A stretch of 64,000 bases of DNA from Bacillus sp. USDA818B3_A. GTDB lineage: Bacteria > Bacillota > Bacilli > Bacillales > Cytobacillaceae. Below are positions 8,338 to 19,728 of the stretch, piece after piece. The stretch is taken from positions 464,145 to 528,144 of the forward strand of contig NZ_JAABNN010000003.1 in assembly GCF_009928415.1 (NCBI RefSeq). Reading direction: 5' to 3'. The notes under the pieces were generated by a model, which worked only from the letters and a program-made list of their open reading frames with translations, was not told the origin of the DNA and did no database searches. Positions within the stretch are counted from its first letter, which is position 1, and each line of letters opens with the position of its first letter. A program made the position numbers and the translations under genes.

Positions 8338-9147
8338 TCAGGATTTCCCCTTTTGAATATAATTTAAAATGACGTTTGCTGTCTCTTCTACAGCTTTATT
8401 GGTCACATCTATTACGGGGCACTTTATTTTTTTGACGATTTTCTCAAAGAAAGTTAACTCTTCTTTTATTCGTTCAATATTAGCATAGCTGGCCTGATCG
8501 TTTAACCCAAGGGAAAGTAATCGCTCTCTTCTAATATTATTCAGCTTTTCCGGGCTAATTTTCAATCCAAAGCACTTATCTATAGGAACCTTATATAATT
8601 CTTCAGGAGGATCTACTTCGGGTACCAAAGGAACGTTTGCCACTTTTAATCGTTTATGTGCCAAATATTGAGATAACGGGGTTTTGGAGGTTCTTGATAC
8701 CCCGATCAACACGATATCGGCCTTTAAAAGCCCCCTCGGATCTCGTCCATCATCATATTTGACGGCAAACTCAATTGCTTCCACCTTTTTAAAATAGTCT
8801 TCGTCCAGTTTCCTTACTAAACCTGGTTCACATAGTGGCGTTTTACCACTGAAGATCTGAATTTGATCGATGATAGGTCCGATTAAATCTACTGCTTGAA
8901 TACCATCCTGATCGGCCCTTTCTTTTAAATATGTACGCATTTCAGGTTTAACAAGTGTATAGGCCACCATACCTCTATCATGGGAAACCAGTGATAAAAC
9001 CTCGTCGATATGCTCTTTATCCTCAACATATGGAAATCTTTTTAGTGTCATACCAGAACCATTGAACTGGCTGATTGCTGCTTTTGTCACTAATTCCGCT
9101 GTTTCCCCAACCGAATCAGAGACCACATAAATGATAGGTGTACTCAT
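8338..9147 (-). CDS. ppsR: Pyruvate phosphate dikinase regulatory kinase/phosphorylase (PpsR, YqfL)
   Basis: 269 aa DUF299 protein. In characterised members it is a bifunctional ADP-dependent kinase and Pi-dependent phosphorylase acting on PPDK or PEP synthase. The nucleotide loop [12 protein letters not shown] lies near residue 150; the N-terminus [16 protein letters not shown] and [11 protein letters not shown] near the end are family hallmarks. It follows ccpN by 26 bases. CcpN represses gluconeogenic genes, so the pair plausibly couples transcriptional and post-translational control of the pyruvate/PEP node. No target dikinase lies in this window. Confidence 0.92.
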   Translation of the reverse strand: MSTPIIYVVSDSVGETAELVTKAAISQFNGSGMTLKRFPYVEDKEHIDEVLSLVSHDRGMVAYTLVKPEMRTYLKERADQDGIQAVDLIGPIIDQIQIFSGKTPLCEPGLVRKLDEDYFKKVEAIEFAVKYDDGRDPRGLLKADIVLIGVSRTSKTPLSQYLAHKRLKVANVPLVPEVDPPEELYKVPIDKCFGLKISPEKLNNIRRERLLSLGLNDQASYANIERIKEELTFFEKIVKKIKCPVIDVTNKAVEETANVILNYIQKGKS

Positions 9148-9173
9148 TCTCCCTTTTCAGCTCCAATCCTATT

Positions 9174-9812
9174 TTATATTTCCTCATCACCTAATGCCAA
9201 GAAAGCCTTTGTAATATTGGTTTTCGTGACTCTGCCAATAACCTCAAAACCTCTGTCCGTTCTTTTTACCACAGGTAAGGCATCAATTTGCTTTTCAATT
9301 AGCTTTTTGGCCACATCCAATAATAAATCTTCACGTTCACACATTGTAATGTTGGGCATTCTTGTCATAATAATATTAACAGGAATACTTGAAAGCTCTT
9401 GTTTCCCAATACTTGCCCTTAAAAGATCCTTCCTGGATAGTACCCCCACCAGGCTCGAGTGTTGATCAACTACGAACAATGTGCCAACATCTTCAAGAAA
9501 CATTGTACAAATGGCATCATACACAGAAACACTTTCACTCACAACCACTGGTATCGATTGAAAGTCCGATACAAAAATTTTCTGGAGGTTCTCCGTTAAT
9601 AACTGGGCCCCCGACTTACCTGTATAAAAATAGCCAACACGAGGTCTGGCATCCAAAAAACCTGCCATCGTTAGAATGGCTAAATCTGGCCTTAACGTAG
9701 CACGTGTTAAATTCAATTGGTCCGCAATTTGCTCTCCAGTAATCGGGCCATTATCCTTTACAATTTGTAATATTTGGTCCTGGCGTTTAGTCAGTTCGAT
9801 TGTACTCACCAC
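9174..9812 (-). CDS. ccpN: Gluconeogenesis repressor CcpN
   Basis: 212 aa. An N-terminal winged helix (about residues 5-60, TKRQDQILQIVKDNGPITG) is followed by two CBS domains (VYDAICTMFLEDVGTLFVVD and VIGRVTKTNITKA), which sense nucleotides. In B. subtilis CcpN represses gapB and pckA under glycolytic conditions. The start is ambiguous: two GTG codons at 9812 and 9809 overlap the AGGTGGTGA ribosome site, and homologues begin with the following S-T-I-E-L, so the encoded protein differs by one residue at most. It lies just after glyQS, from which it is separated by a terminator. Confidence 0.93.
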   Translation of the reverse strand: MVSTIELTKRQDQILQIVKDNGPITGEQIADQLNLTRATLRPDLAILTMAGFLDARPRVGYFYTGKSGAQLLTENLQKIFVSDFQSIPVVVSESVSVYDAICTMFLEDVGTLFVVDQHSSLVGVLSRKDLLRASIGKQELSSIPVNIIMTRMPNITMCEREDLLLDVAKKLIEKQIDALPVVKRTDRGFEVIGRVTKTNITKAFLALGDEEI

Positions 9813-9900
9813 CTAATATCATATGGTACTTTTTACTTTGTATATTTATTAGAAATATTATATACCACATACACTCTATTTTAAATATTAAATAAAAGCT

Positions 9901-9926
9901 AAAAGGTGCGGACACCCGCACCTTTT
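9901..9926 (-). terminator. Terminator of glyQS
   Basis: AAAAGGTGCGG, short loop, CCGCACCTTTT: an 11-bp stem four bases after the glyQS stop codon. Confidence 0.85.
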
Positions 9927-9929
9927 ATA

Positions 9930-11312
9930 CTAAAAAGCCATTTTTTCTTGCAAGAAGCTTACTAATTCTGCTATTGGAAGACGTGTTTGTTCCATCGTAT
10001 CCCGGTCACGAACGGTAACCATGTTGTCTTCTTTTGAATCGAAATCATAGGTGATGCAGAATGGTGTTCCAATTTCATCATGACGGCGGTAACGTTTACC
10101 GATAGAACCCGCTTCATCATAATCAACCGTAAAGTGTTTTGAAAGGTCAGCAAATACCTCTCTTGCCTCTTCAGAAAGTTTTTTCGATAAAGGCAGTATT
10201 GCTGCTTTATATGGCGCAATGGCTGGATGAAAGTGCATAACTGTTCTAGAAGTACCATCTTCAAGCTGCTCTTCATCATAAGCATCGATTAAGAAAGCAA
10301 GTGTAACCCGGTCAGCACCGAGTGATGGTTCGATACAATAAGGTACATATTTTTCATTTGTTTCTTGATCAAGGTAATGGAAATCCTCACCAGAAAATTC
10401 CATATGCTGTTTCAAGTCATAATCGGTTCTTGAAGCCACACCCCATAATTCGCCCCAGCCAAATGGGAACTTGAATTCAAAATCTGTTGTTGCATTACTG
10501 TAATGAGAAAGCTCATCTTCTGAATGGTCACGGAGTCTGAGATTTTCCTTTGTAAGACCCAAAGATAATAACCAATTTTCTGCAAACTGCTTCCAGTAAT
10601 CGAACCATTTGAGTTCCTCACCCGGTTTACAGAAAAATTCAAGTTCCATTTGTTCAAATTCTCTTGTACGGAATGTAAAATTACCAGGTGTAATTTCATT
10701 ACGGAAGCTTTTACCGATTTGTGCAATTCCAAATGGTAATTTTTTTCTCATTGTCCGTTGTACATTTTTAAAATTAACAAAGATACCTTGAGCGGTTTCT
10801 GGACGAAGGAAAATTTCATTTGTACTCGTTTCTGTTACCCCTTGGAAAGTTTTAAACATTAAATTGAATTGGCGGATGCCGGTAAAATCATGGCTGCCGC
10901 AGTCAGGACAAGCAATATTATGTTCCTTAATTAATTCTTCCATTTTCTCAAACGGAAGACCGTCAACTACTAATTCAATTCCTTTTTCATCAAGGGCATT
11001 TTCAATTAGTTTATCCGCACGATGACGGGCCTTACAGTTTTTACAGTCGATCATCGGGTCATTAAAGTTCCCAATATGACCGGAAGCTTCCCAAGTTCTT
11101 GGGTTCATTAAAATGCTTGCATCTAAACCGACATTATAGGGGGACTCTTGAACGAATTTTTTCCACCAAGCTTGTTTAATATTGTTTTTAAATTCGACAC
11201 CTAATGGACCGTAATCCCAAGTGTTAGCCAGTCCTCCATAGATTTCTGAGCCAGGGAAAATAAATCCTCTGTGTTTTGCATGTGATACGATTTGTTCCAT
11301 TGTTACACCCAT
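9930..11312 (-). CDS. glyQS: Glycine-tRNA ligase, single-chain class II (GlyQS)
   Basis: 460 aa dimeric (alpha2) glycyl-tRNA synthetase, the eukaryote/archaea-like type found in several Bacillaceae in place of the alpha2beta2 GlyQ/GlyS of B. subtilis. It starts [17 protein letters not shown] with the motif-1 region [17 protein letters not shown] CxxC pair ([13 protein letters not shown]) and later CPDCGS form a zinc-type insert. Motif 2 lies around [19 protein letters not shown] and motif 3 around [14 protein letters not shown]. The C-terminal anticodon-binding domain begins near [17 protein letters not shown] with AGGAG 10 bases upstream. Expression is controlled by the T-box leader upstream. 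Confidence 0.97.
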   Translation of the reverse strand: MGVTMEQIVSHAKHRGFIFPGSEIYGGLANTWDYGPLGVEFKNNIKQAWWKKFVQESPYNVGLDASILMNPRTWEASGHIGNFNDPMIDCKNCKARHRADKLIENALDEKGIELVVDGLPFEKMEELIKEHNIACPDCGSHDFTGIRQFNLMFKTFQGVTETSTNEIFLRPETAQGIFVNFKNVQRTMRKKLPFGIAQIGKSFRNEITPGNFTFRTREFEQMELEFFCKPGEELKWFDYWKQFAENWLLSLGLTKENLRLRDHSEDELSHYSNATTDFEFKFPFGWGELWGVASRTDYDLKQHMEFSGEDFHYLDQETNEKYVPYCIEPSLGADRVTLAFLIDAYDEEQLEDGTSRTVMHFHPAIAPYKAAILPLSKKLSEEAREVFADLSKHFTVDYDEAGSIGKRYRRHDEIGTPFCITYDFDSKEDNMVTVRDRDTMEQTRLPIAELVSFLQEKMAF

Positions 11313-11357
11313 TGTTTTCTCGCTCCTTCTAAAAAATATGCTGTGTTAAACATGGAT

Positions 11358-11487
11358 GTTGATTTCCGCTCCAGGCACAAGCGGTTCGCGGGCGTGCCGG
11401 GGAGCCTCCTCGGCGCGATTGCGCCTCCGGGGTCTCCCTAGCCCCGTACTCCCGCAGGAGTCTTCGTGCCTGCCGCTCCAATCAACA
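11358..11487. repeat. GC-rich interspersed palindromic repeat inside the glyQS leader
   Basis: About 130 bases, strikingly GC-rich against the AT-rich surroundings. The ends are inverted copies: GTTGATTTCCGCTCCAGGCAC at the left; the right end, read on the other strand, is GTTGATTGGAGCGGCAGGCAC. The interior is rich in GCCTCC/GGAGGC and CCCGCAGGAG. Similar elements recur in Bacillaceae genomes (from memory). It lies between the T-box terminator and the glyQS ribosome site, so it is transcribed only on read-through. Confidence 0.7.
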
Positions 11488-11514
11488 TATGTGTCTTAGT
11501 CACAAGGAAAGACA

Positions 11515-11725
11515 TAAAAAAACTCACGTCTCTATGCTTGTGCTAAGCATAGGGACGAGAGTTACCCGCGGTTCCACCCTATTTGCTGCTAGAAAAGCAG
11601 CCTCCTTAATTACGATTGCTCAGGAATGCCTTCATTAGTGCTCTATACCCTAGCTCACACCGCCCTAGGTTCGCTTTTATAGAGATTTCTAATTACTACT
11701 TTCCGTCACAGCAAATATTATATTA
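11515..11725 (-). promoter_or_regulatory. T-box riboswitch of glyQS (specifier GGC)
   Basis: Minus strand, in order: a stem I region with the specifier context GAAGGCATT (GGC, glycine, at 11628-11630), the AGGGTGGAACCGCGGGT T-box at 11564-11580, and a terminator hairpin of GTCTCTATGCTTG paired with CAAGCATAGGGAC-type sequence ending in T6 at 11515. Uncharged tRNA-Gly (GCC anticodon) would stabilise the antiterminator and allow glyQS transcription. Codon identity, T-box sequence and downstream gene agree. Confidence 0.95.
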
Positions 11726-11730
11726 AAGAA

Positions 11731-11759
11731 ATAGTAACGAAAACTTTTAACATTGTCAA
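11731..11759 (-). promoter_or_regulatory. Sigma-A promoter of the glyQS T-box leader
   Basis: Minus strand TTGACA (11754-11759), 17-base spacer, TACTAT (11731-11736). It starts 8 bases after the recO stop codon and points into the T-box. Confidence 0.85.
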
Positions 11760-11767
11760 CAAGGCAA

Positions 11768-12520
11768 TTATAACAGATTACGAAAATGATCCATTGAATT
11801 AAGGAACTTTTTTGATTTTAGATGCAGACCGGAATATTCATCATAGTAAGCAGAAATGATTTTTTTTAATTCAGCCTTTGTTTCGTCCTTTACAGATATA
11901 TTTCCTAACCTTGAAAGATCAATATAATAAAATAGCCGTAATAATTTAACCGTAGCAGGTAATAATGGAAAATGGTATGGATCTTTTTTCAGGCAGCGAT
12001 GGCAGATAAACCCGCCCTCTCTAATTGAAAATGAAAAATGCCCATCTGTGCTTCCACAAACAGAACATTTATCTAATACCGGGTATAAGCCCATTACATT
12101 CAGCATCTTCATTTCGTAGATATTCATGAGAATCTCGGGGTCATAGCCTTCATTCATAAAATTTAAGGTTTGATATAGCAATTCAAAATGAAAGGGATTT
12201 GTTTTTTTGTCTTCTGTACATCGATCGGTAAGTTCAACAATATAACTGGCATAGGCTGTTAAAAAAATGTCTTCCCCTATCGAACGTAAGGAAGTAATTA
12301 TTTCTCCCTGCTGAAGACTGCCAAGGCCGGAACCTGTCTGCAAAAGAAAATATCCATGAGTGAAAACTTGAGAAATAGAGGAAAGGCGGCTGTTTGGCTT
12401 TTTGGCTCCTCTCGCCATTACACCAATCTTACCACCCTCCCTAGTATATATTGTTACTATTTTATTGGTTTCTCCATAATCTGTGGTTCTAATAATAATG
12501 CCTTCATACTTCTTAAGCAT
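11768..12520 (-). CDS. recO: DNA repair protein RecO
   Basis: 250 aa RecF-pathway mediator that loads RecA with RecR and anneals single strands. An N-terminal OB fold ([20 protein letters not shown]) precedes a helical middle. A zinc-binding CxxC pair ([13 protein letters not shown], later CHRC) and [17 protein letters not shown] follow in the C-terminal half. The ATG at 12520 follows GGTGG; an in-frame GTG at 12529 lies inside that ribosome site and is rejected. It is the last gene of the cdd-era-yqzL-recO group. Confidence 0.95.
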   Translation of the reverse strand: MLKKYEGIIIRTTDYGETNKIVTIYTREGGKIGVMARGAKKPNSRLSSISQVFTHGYFLLQTGSGLGSLQQGEIITSLRSIGEDIFLTAYASYIVELTDRCTEDKKTNPFHFELLYQTLNFMNEGYDPEILMNIYEMKMLNVMGLYPVLDKCSVCGSTDGHFSFSIREGGFICHRCLKKDPYHFPLLPATVKLLRLFYYIDLSRLGNISVKDETKAELKKIISAYYDEYSGLHLKSKKFLNSMDHFRNLL

Positions 12521-12555
12521 TTGATCCACCTTCTAACGTACGAGCGAAAACAAAC

Positions 12556-12699
12556 TTATGAAACGGGAAAATCAATTTGTGCTAGATCTTCATTCTGATT
12601 TCCGGGTATTTCTTGGTTTTCCTTCTCAAGCTCTTTGAAGAGAAGATATGTGTCAATATTACCTGTCTGTAGGAATACTTTCCACGTAAAATCCATCAT
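12556..12699 (-). CDS. yqzL: Small protein YqzL
   Basis: 47 aa, starting MMDFTWKVFLQTGNIDTYLL, which matches the YqzL family found between era and recO in Bacillus. The central part is a charged helix (FKELEKENQE); the function is unknown. The ATG has an AAGGTGGGG site; a second ATG follows immediately, but the first fits the B. subtilis M-x-D-F-T-W-K start. The stop lies 35 bases upstream of recO, so co-transcription is likely. Confidence 0.9.
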   Translation of the reverse strand: MMDFTWKVFLQTGNIDTYLLFKELEKENQEIPGNQNEDLAQIDFPVS

Positions 12700-12857
12700 C
12701 GAAAACCCCACCTTTCATTATTTAGACTAGCCTAATGTTAAATCCCAAACCTTATAATTATCATAGCCTGCCTTTGCCAAAATATAAGACGAAATAATTG
12801 TTAATGTTGTCCATGCATAATCCTGTTTAGAAGTTAATATTTTAATTAGGGTTTATG

Positions 12858-14214
<1,357 letters not shown>

Positions 14215-14329
14215 TTACCTCAAAATGATGAGAAAATCATTACTTGCAATGAAAAAGTAATAAAAAATTTTAAAAAATTAGAATTTTCTCATAATGTAAC
14301 TTGTTTGTTAAAAACAAATTATTTTAGTT

Positions 14330-14358
14330 ATTTTACCGAAATCGAAACTGGTTTTCAA
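14330..14358 (-). promoter_or_regulatory. Sigma-A promoter of the cdd-era operon
   Basis: Minus strand TTGAAA (14353-14358), 17-base spacer, TAAAAT (14330-14335). It sits between dgkA and cdd. Confidence 0.65.
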
Positions 14359-14379
14359 ATCAATTAAATTCTTTTTATT

Positions 14380-14766
14380 TTAGAATCTTTTGAGTATATA
14401 TGGCAAAAAAATCACCATCCCGATAATTACTGACAGTATTGCATATATGAATACAGCACCTGCCGCAATATCTTTTGCCTGCTTTGCAAGAGGATGATAC
14501 TCTTTTGTTACTAAGTCAACTACCCTTTCAATGGCCGTATTGATTAATTCCAAGGCAAACATTCCTCCAATTGCAAGAAGAATGAACAGCCATTCCATTT
14601 TGGTAATAGAAAAATAGATGGACACAACCAATACAATCAGGGCAGTTATGAGATGAAAGCGCATATTTCTTTCATTTTTAATCGCAGTCATAATACCAAT
14701 GACGGCAACTGAAAAAGAGCTTATTAATGAAATGGGCTTATATTTATCGTGTGAGTCCATATTCAT
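14380..14766 (-). CDS. dgkA: Undecaprenol/diacylglycerol kinase DgkA
   Basis: 128 aa integral membrane kinase. The Gram-positive type phosphorylates undecaprenol to recycle the cell-wall lipid carrier. Three membrane segments are visible (about residues 40-55, 60-80 and 104-124). The family signature [20 protein letters not shown], with its catalytic Glu, is followed by [12 protein letters not shown]. The ATG has AAGGA 8 bases upstream and overlaps ybeY by 23 bases, so the two are coupled. Confidence 0.93.
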   Translation of the reverse strand: MNMDSHDKYKPISLISSFSVAVIGIMTAIKNERNMRFHLITALIVLVVSIYFSITKMEWLFILLAIGGMFALELINTAIERVVDLVTKEYHPLAKQAKDIAAGAVFIYAILSVIIGMVIFLPYILKRF

Positions 14767-15214
14767 TTAAAATTTCCTTTTGCAATGTAAACATTTCCTT
14801 TTCATCTTCTTCTGTCATATGGTCATAACCTAAGAGATGAAGGAACCCATGTACAGCTAAAAAGCCAAGCTCCCGCTCAAATGAATGACCGTACTCCTCT
14901 GCCTGCTCTTTGGTTCTGGGGATGGAGATAATAATATCGCCTAAAACACGAGGCATGTCAATTCCGGTAAGTTCAACCTCGCCTTCGCCAAGCTCTTCCA
15001 TCGCAAAAGAAATGACATCAGTCGGCATATCCTTATCACGATACTCTCGATTAATTTCCTGGATTCTCTCATTGGAAACAAAGGTTATAGAAACCTCGCT
15101 ATGTTCTTCAATCTGCTGATTTCTTGCAGCAAAATTAATTATTCTTTCTATTTCGAGCATTTGCTGCTCTGTTAATTCATTTGTTTCATCGACACTATCA
15201 ATCAGTAATGTCAT
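14744..15214 (-). CDS. ybeY: Endoribonuclease/rRNA maturation factor YbeY
   Basis: 156 aa metallo-RNase acting in 16S rRNA 3'-end maturation and ribosome quality control. The zinc motif [11 protein letters not shown] (H-x3-H-x5-H) lies near residue 120, preceded by VLGDIIISI. Its start overlaps the pgpH stop (ATGA). The position between pgpH and dgkA is conserved in Bacillus, close to era, with which YbeY interacts in other bacteria. Confidence 0.95.
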   Translation of the reverse strand: MTLLIDSVDETNELTEQQMLEIERIINFAARNQQIEEHSEVSITFVSNERIQEINREYRDKDMPTDVISFAMEELGEGEVELTGIDMPRVLGDIIISIPRTKEQAEEYGHSFERELGFLAVHGFLHLLGYDHMTEEDEKEMFTLQKEILNEYGLTR

Positions 15215-17388
15215 GCTTGTTTCACCTGCTTTGTTTTTGTTAATTCTGGATACTCGATCCTAGAATGGAATATTCCCTTCAATGTTTCACACAATGTGTG
15301 GGAGACAGTTTCTATTTCTTTCATAGTAAGATCACATTCATTTAATTGTCCATCTTCAAGACGCTCCGCCACTATTTTCTTGACTAAAGACTCAATCAAT
15401 TCAGGTGTAGGCTGTGATAAGGAGCGGACTGCCGCTTCTACACTGTCGGCAATGCCTACAATGGCTGATTCCTTTGTTTGTGCTTTAGGGCCAGGATATC
15501 GAAAATCCTCTTCTTTAATCTCCGGCTCGCTCTGAAGTGCCTTATGATAAAAGAATTTTAGCAAGGTTGTCCCATGATGCTGCTCAGCAATGTCAATAAT
15601 TTCTTTCGGCATGTGATATTTTTTTAAAATCGCTGCTCCATCTACAACGTGAGCGATGATAATAGGAGCACTTTTTTCAGGCGGTAATCTGTCATGAGGA
15701 TTGTCATGATGCATTTGATTTTCAATAAAGAAGTTCGGTCTTTTAGTTTTTCCAATATCATGATAGTAACTGCCGACTCTAGCCAACAGTCCATTTGCAC
15801 CTATTGCTTCACAGGCGGATTCCGCTAAATTAGCAACCATAATACTATGATGGTAGGTTCCCGGAGCCTCCATTAAAATTTTTCTAAGAAGTGGATGGTT
15901 CGGGTTTGATAGTTCAATAAGTCTAATAGTTGAGAGTATACCAAAGCTTGCTTCAAAGAAAGGGAGTAATCCAACTGTCAAAACAGCTGAGCTGATCCCT
16001 GAAACAAGGGCTGAAATCAAATAATAACCGTATTCAACACCTGAATACTGTCCATTAGGAAGCATCATTAATGCACCAATCGTTAAGACATTGACAATGG
16101 CTGCCAATGAACCACCTTGTAAGATTTTTAATCGGCGATTTTGACTATTCAAGAACAATATGGCTGCCACGCTGCTAAAAAGAATGTAAATAGCGACTGA
16201 GAAATTCAGTGTCCCCGTAATCCCTTCATTAAAAAGGATACTCCCGCAAACGGACATTAAGATGGACATAAATATGGCTAATTTTTCATCAATGAGTATT
16301 TTAATTAACATACCGCCCATTGCTGCGGGAAATAGATAGCCGATTCCCTCAAAATTGAATACTTGGAGCATACTTATAATTTTCATAATAAAAATGGAAA
16401 GTATGAAAATGATCCCAAACAAAAGAAGCGAGGTTTGCCGCTTTTCAAGTATGGTCATTTGATAAAAGTAGTAATAGATCGCTGAAAGAATGATGCTAAC
16501 TAATACAGTTAGTCCAATAAACGGTTTATAGGAATGCTTATTATTTATGAGTCCGACCAGTTTTAATTGCCGGTAAATATCCTGATTGATTAATTCCCCT
16601 TCTTCAGCAATAATTTGGCCCTGAAGAATTTTTACTGGTTCGACACTTTCTGCCGCCTGCTGTCTAAGTTCCTCGGTTGCATTTGGATCATAAAACTCAT
16701 TCTGGATTACAGCATACCTTCCCAGCTCAATGGCAGCTAATTTTAGATCTTCATTTAAAGTAGTATATTTTAATTCTTCTTCCACCCTCTTTTTAGCATT
16801 TTCTACTTCATCGGCGGAAATTCTCTTGGTCATCACATTATTGATCGCCGTAACAGTTAAATCTTTTGCAATAGCTAATTCGTCATTATCGGCATGAATC
16901 AAAGCTGTAAAAACTTGACTAGAAAGCTCTTTTAAAACACTTGGTGTTAATTTTGCCTTGAGTTGTGCCATTTTTTCAGAATCACTAGGTTCTTCTATAG
17001 TGGTATCCGTATCCTCTGAAGCTTCTTCTTCCTGTTTTTTTAACTCTTTTTCTATTTCATTATTGACCTTTATCGTTGCTTGAAAGATAGATGTTATTAA
17101 ATCCACCCGATTTTGGGTATATTCATTTTTCAATGCATATACAGGCTGCACTTGGTTAATGGCATCTTTCCGCTTATTTTCAGTACTTTCCTTATCCTCG
17201 AATGTTGCGGGGGATCGTATCGTGTTTCCTGCGACTGAAAACAGATTGACGTCAAGTTTCTCAGGTTTTACATGATTGTACATCGTCCCAATCATAACGA
17301 TTCCTAACAAAATAAAAAATATAATTCGGAAAAAAGTTATGTCAAGTAATTTACGTATCCGTATGAAGTTCTGCTGTAGTTTATCCAA
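15211..17388 (-). CDS. pgpH: Cyclic-di-AMP phosphodiesterase PgpH (7TM-HD)
   Basis: 725 aa membrane protein that hydrolyses c-di-AMP. Layout: a first TM segment (about residues 17-37); a large extracellular 7TMR-HDED domain (to about residue 280) rich in E and K, with an acidic stretch [16 protein letters not shown]; seven TM segments; and a cytosolic HD domain. The HD metal site includes [28 protein letters not shown] and [14 protein letters not shown] at 17388 preceded by GGGGGG. It is separated from phoH by a terminator, unlike the tight arrangement in B. subtilis. Confidence 0.95.
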   Translation of the reverse strand: MDKLQQNFIRIRKLLDITFFRIIFFILLGIVMIGTMYNHVKPEKLDVNLFSVAGNTIRSPATFEDKESTENKRKDAINQVQPVYALKNEYTQNRVDLITSIFQATIKVNNEIEKELKKQEEEASEDTDTTIEEPSDSEKMAQLKAKLTPSVLKELSSQVFTALIHADNDELAIAKDLTVTAINNVMTKRISADEVENAKKRVEEELKYTTLNEDLKLAAIELGRYAVIQNEFYDPNATEELRQQAAESVEPVKILQGQIIAEEGELINQDIYRQLKLVGLINNKHSYKPFIGLTVLVSIILSAIYYYFYQMTILEKRQTSLLLFGIIFILSIFIMKIISMLQVFNFEGIGYLFPAAMGGMLIKILIDEKLAIFMSILMSVCGSILFNEGITGTLNFSVAIYILFSSVAAILFLNSQNRRLKILQGGSLAAIVNVLTIGALMMLPNGQYSGVEYGYYLISALVSGISSAVLTVGLLPFFEASFGILSTIRLIELSNPNHPLLRKILMEAPGTYHHSIMVANLAESACEAIGANGLLARVGSYYHDIGKTKRPNFFIENQMHHDNPHDRLPPEKSAPIIIAHVVDGAAILKKYHMPKEIIDIAEQHHGTTLLKFFYHKALQSEPEIKEEDFRYPGPKAQTKESAIVGIADSVEAAVRSLSQPTPELIESLVKKIVAERLEDGQLNECDLTMKEIETVSHTLCETLKGIFHSRIEYPELTKTKQVKQA

Positions 17389-17532
17389 CTATTATCCCCC
17401 CAAACACGGTCCATCCATCAAAGTACTATTCAAAAGAATAACATATTACGGCTCTAAATGCGCTTTATGTAAAATCATATCAGTTTTCACGTGAAGTTTC
17501 ACGCTCTAAAACGAGATTTTACGTAAATATGG

Positions 17533-17563
17533 AAAAAGGGATAAACCAATAAGGTTTACCCCT
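17533..17563 (-). terminator. Terminator of the yqfC-yqfD-phoH group
   Basis: Minus strand GGGGTAAACC, TTATT, GGTTTATCCC and a T-run, eight bases after the phoH stop. Confidence 0.85.
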
Positions 17564-17570
17564 CATTTAT

Positions 17571-18539
17571 TTACTGTTGATTACCCTGCTTTTCGTAAGC
17601 CTCGATGATTCTGCCGACGAGAGGATGACGAACCACATCACTTTGTTCTAAAAAGATAAACGAAATCCCTTTTACATTTTGCAAAATGTCTCCTGCAGCA
17701 ATTAGTCCTGATTTTGCACCTTTTGGTAAATCAATTTGTGTTTGGTCTCCTGTAATAACCATTTTTGAACCAAACCCTAGTCTCGTCAGAAACATTTTCA
17801 TTTGGGCCTGAGTGGTATTTTGAGCCTCATCCAAGATAACAAATGCATCATCCAATGTACGGCCCCTCATATAGGCAAGAGGAGCAATTTCGATTGTCCC
17901 GCGTTCAATTAATCTTTGAGTATGTTCAGCGCCTAGAACATCGTTCAGAGCATCGTATAATGGCCGTAAGTATGGGTCCACTTTTTCTTTTAAATCTCCT
18001 GGCAAAAAACCAAGACTTTCGCCGGCTTCCACTGCCGGTCTCGTTAAAATTATTCTATTGACTTGTCCTGTTTTTAAAGCGTTAACGGCCATGACTACAG
18101 CAAGATAGGTTTTTCCTGTTCCGGCCGGTCCAATCCCGAACACAAGATCATTTTTCTTAATGGCTGTTACATATTGCCTTTGCCCCAGCGTCTTAATTCG
18201 AATCGACTTACCCTTTATATTCTTTCCGATTTCTTCTTCGTATAGATTCACAAAATAATCAAGCGTGCCTTTTTGTGCCATTTGAACGGCATATAGAACA
18301 TCCCGCTGGCTTATATTTATGCCCTTTCGAATCACAAAGATCAATCTGTCTAATATTTCGCCAGCCATGATGACATGTTCTTCATCACCTGATAAGCTGA
18401 CAGATTCACCCCTTGTAATGATTGACACATTAAGCTCTTCTTCGATAATTTTTAGGTTTTGATCAGAATTCCCCAGCAAGGTAATTGCTTCTGCTGGATT
18501 TTCTAGCTGCACATTAATTGTTGTTAGTTTTTCGGTCAT
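17571..18539 (-). CDS. phoH: PhoH-family ATPase
   Basis: 322 aa (B. subtilis 319). The C-terminal P-loop ATPase domain has Walker A GPAGTGKTYLA and Walker B FVILDEAQN, with TGDQTQIDLP after it. The N-terminal part is a KH-like domain, consistent with RNA binding; family members are linked to RNA metabolism and stress. The ATG at 18539 has AAGGAG upstream and overlaps the end of yqfD by 26 bases, which excludes the longer 337-residue reading. It is the last gene before a terminator. Confidence 0.93.
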   Translation of the reverse strand: MTEKLTTINVQLENPAEAITLLGNSDQNLKIIEEELNVSIITRGESVSLSGDEEHVIMAGEILDRLIFVIRKGINISQRDVLYAVQMAQKGTLDYFVNLYEEEIGKNIKGKSIRIKTLGQRQYVTAIKKNDLVFGIGPAGTGKTYLAVVMAVNALKTGQVNRIILTRPAVEAGESLGFLPGDLKEKVDPYLRPLYDALNDVLGAEHTQRLIERGTIEIAPLAYMRGRTLDDAFVILDEAQNTTQAQMKMFLTRLGFGSKMVITGDQTQIDLPKGAKSGLIAAGDILQNVKGISFIFLEQSDVVRHPLVGRIIEAYEKQGNQQ

Positions 18540-19728
18540 GAGGAATCTCCTTGGAAATCGGTTGTCCGACTGCAATGTTTTCAATTATCTTAAAATGGAT
18601 ATCTAGTATAACTTTACCATTTTCCATTGCCTTGTGTAAAACTTTTTCATCTTTTATCATAGCATCTTCATTTAAGTTACTTTTTATTTGTTTTTTCGCA
18701 AGTTCCAGCGCCATTTTTTCCGCCTCACTCGTTGAATAGGTCCGTTGATACAGCTCTCGTTCACGGATGGTTTTATTTATATAAGAAATGGGCAGCTCCC
18801 ATTTCAAAAATTTTATTCTATGCTCATTTTTCTCTGTCTCAAAGTGCTTAAATTCAGGTTTACCAAATCCCCAAATAGGCACCTCTAACCCGCCAAAAAG
18901 CAGGGAATGTTTTTGCACTTCCTTGCCATTGTACACGTTAAATTTAGTGACTAATGGAAGTTCAACATGGCTTTTATACCAGGTTTCCCCCCAAACTTTC
19001 CCTTTAGCTGCCGTAATTTCAGGGTTTTCTTCTTGACCATATGCACCCGAAACAAGTAATTGGCCTTTTTCGACATGATCATTAATATCAACAACCTTTT
19101 GTCCGTTCTCTACAAACATTTTTACGATAATCGCCTTCTTTTTAGCGATTAAATTTTGCGGTGACAATTGTTCAGTTTTTTTTGGTTCATTCTTTTCCAC
19201 TACTTGCAAGTGGTAGGTTGTCCCGTTAAGCTCCACGCCAACCCATGTTAATGCCCCAATATTATTAGTTAATTTTCTTTGGATCCCTTCAACATTATCA
19301 ACAAAGAATTGTATCTTGCCGATTTTAACACCCATCTTGTCCAATTCTTTTCGTATTTGATACTCTGTTGCTGGTTTTGCCCCTTTAATTTCAATCCCCC
19401 AAACCATATTAGAAAGAATCATAATTAGAAATAAAAAGGCGGCGGCTCCCAACATAAAGCCGCTGTTTTTCCATAACCTTTTTAGTAAAAATGGGACCCC
19501 GCTGCGATGTAAAAAAGAGATTTTACAGCCGCTTTTTCTTGCAAACTTTCTAATTTCCATAGCGTCCTGAACCCGCATTTTAAAGGTAATTGTCTCTGTC
19601 CCATGACGCTTGACACTCCATATATGTAACCCGTTTCTTGTTAAAACATTTAAAAACCGTTCAAGACCTTTACCTGTTACCCTGACTGTAACCCTGCCAT
19701 ATATAAATTCAATCCACTGGTTCTTCAT
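18514..19728 (-). CDS. yqfD: Sporulation protein YqfD
   Basis: 404 aa, the usual length. A positively charged N-terminus is followed by one TM segment near residues 92-112 (SGFMLGAAAFLFLIMILSN). A long extracytoplasmic part carries POTRA-like and lipoyl-like regions (DHVEKGQLLVSG). In B. subtilis the yqfCD operon is sigma-E dependent and is needed for efficient sporulation; the molecular role is not settled. ATG overlaps yqfC by four bases (ATGA). Confidence 0.92.
   Translation of the reverse strand: MKNQWIEFIYGRVTVRVTGKGLERFLNVLTRNGLHIWSVKRHGTETITFKMRVQDAMEIRKFARKSGCKISFLHRSGVPFLLKRLWKNSGFMLGAAAFLFLIMILSNMVWGIEIKGAKPATEYQIRKELDKMGVKIGKIQFFVDNVEGIQRKLTNNIGALTWVGVELNGTTYHLQVVEKNEPKKTEQLSPQNLIAKKKAIIVKMFVENGQKVVDINDHVEKGQLLVSGAYGQEENPEITAAKGKVWGETWYKSHVELPLVTKFNVYNGKEVQKHSLLFGGLEVPIWGFGKPEFKHFETEKNEHRIKFLKWELPISYINKTIRERELYQRTYSTSEAEKMALELAKKQIKSNLNEDAMIKDEKVLHKAMENGKVILDIHFKIIENIAVGQPISKEIPHDRKTNNN

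Noticed and set aside
17487..17508. CACGTGAAGTTTCACG inverted repeat upstream of pgpH
   Set aside because: A short stem without T-run and no known operator match; too weak to call.
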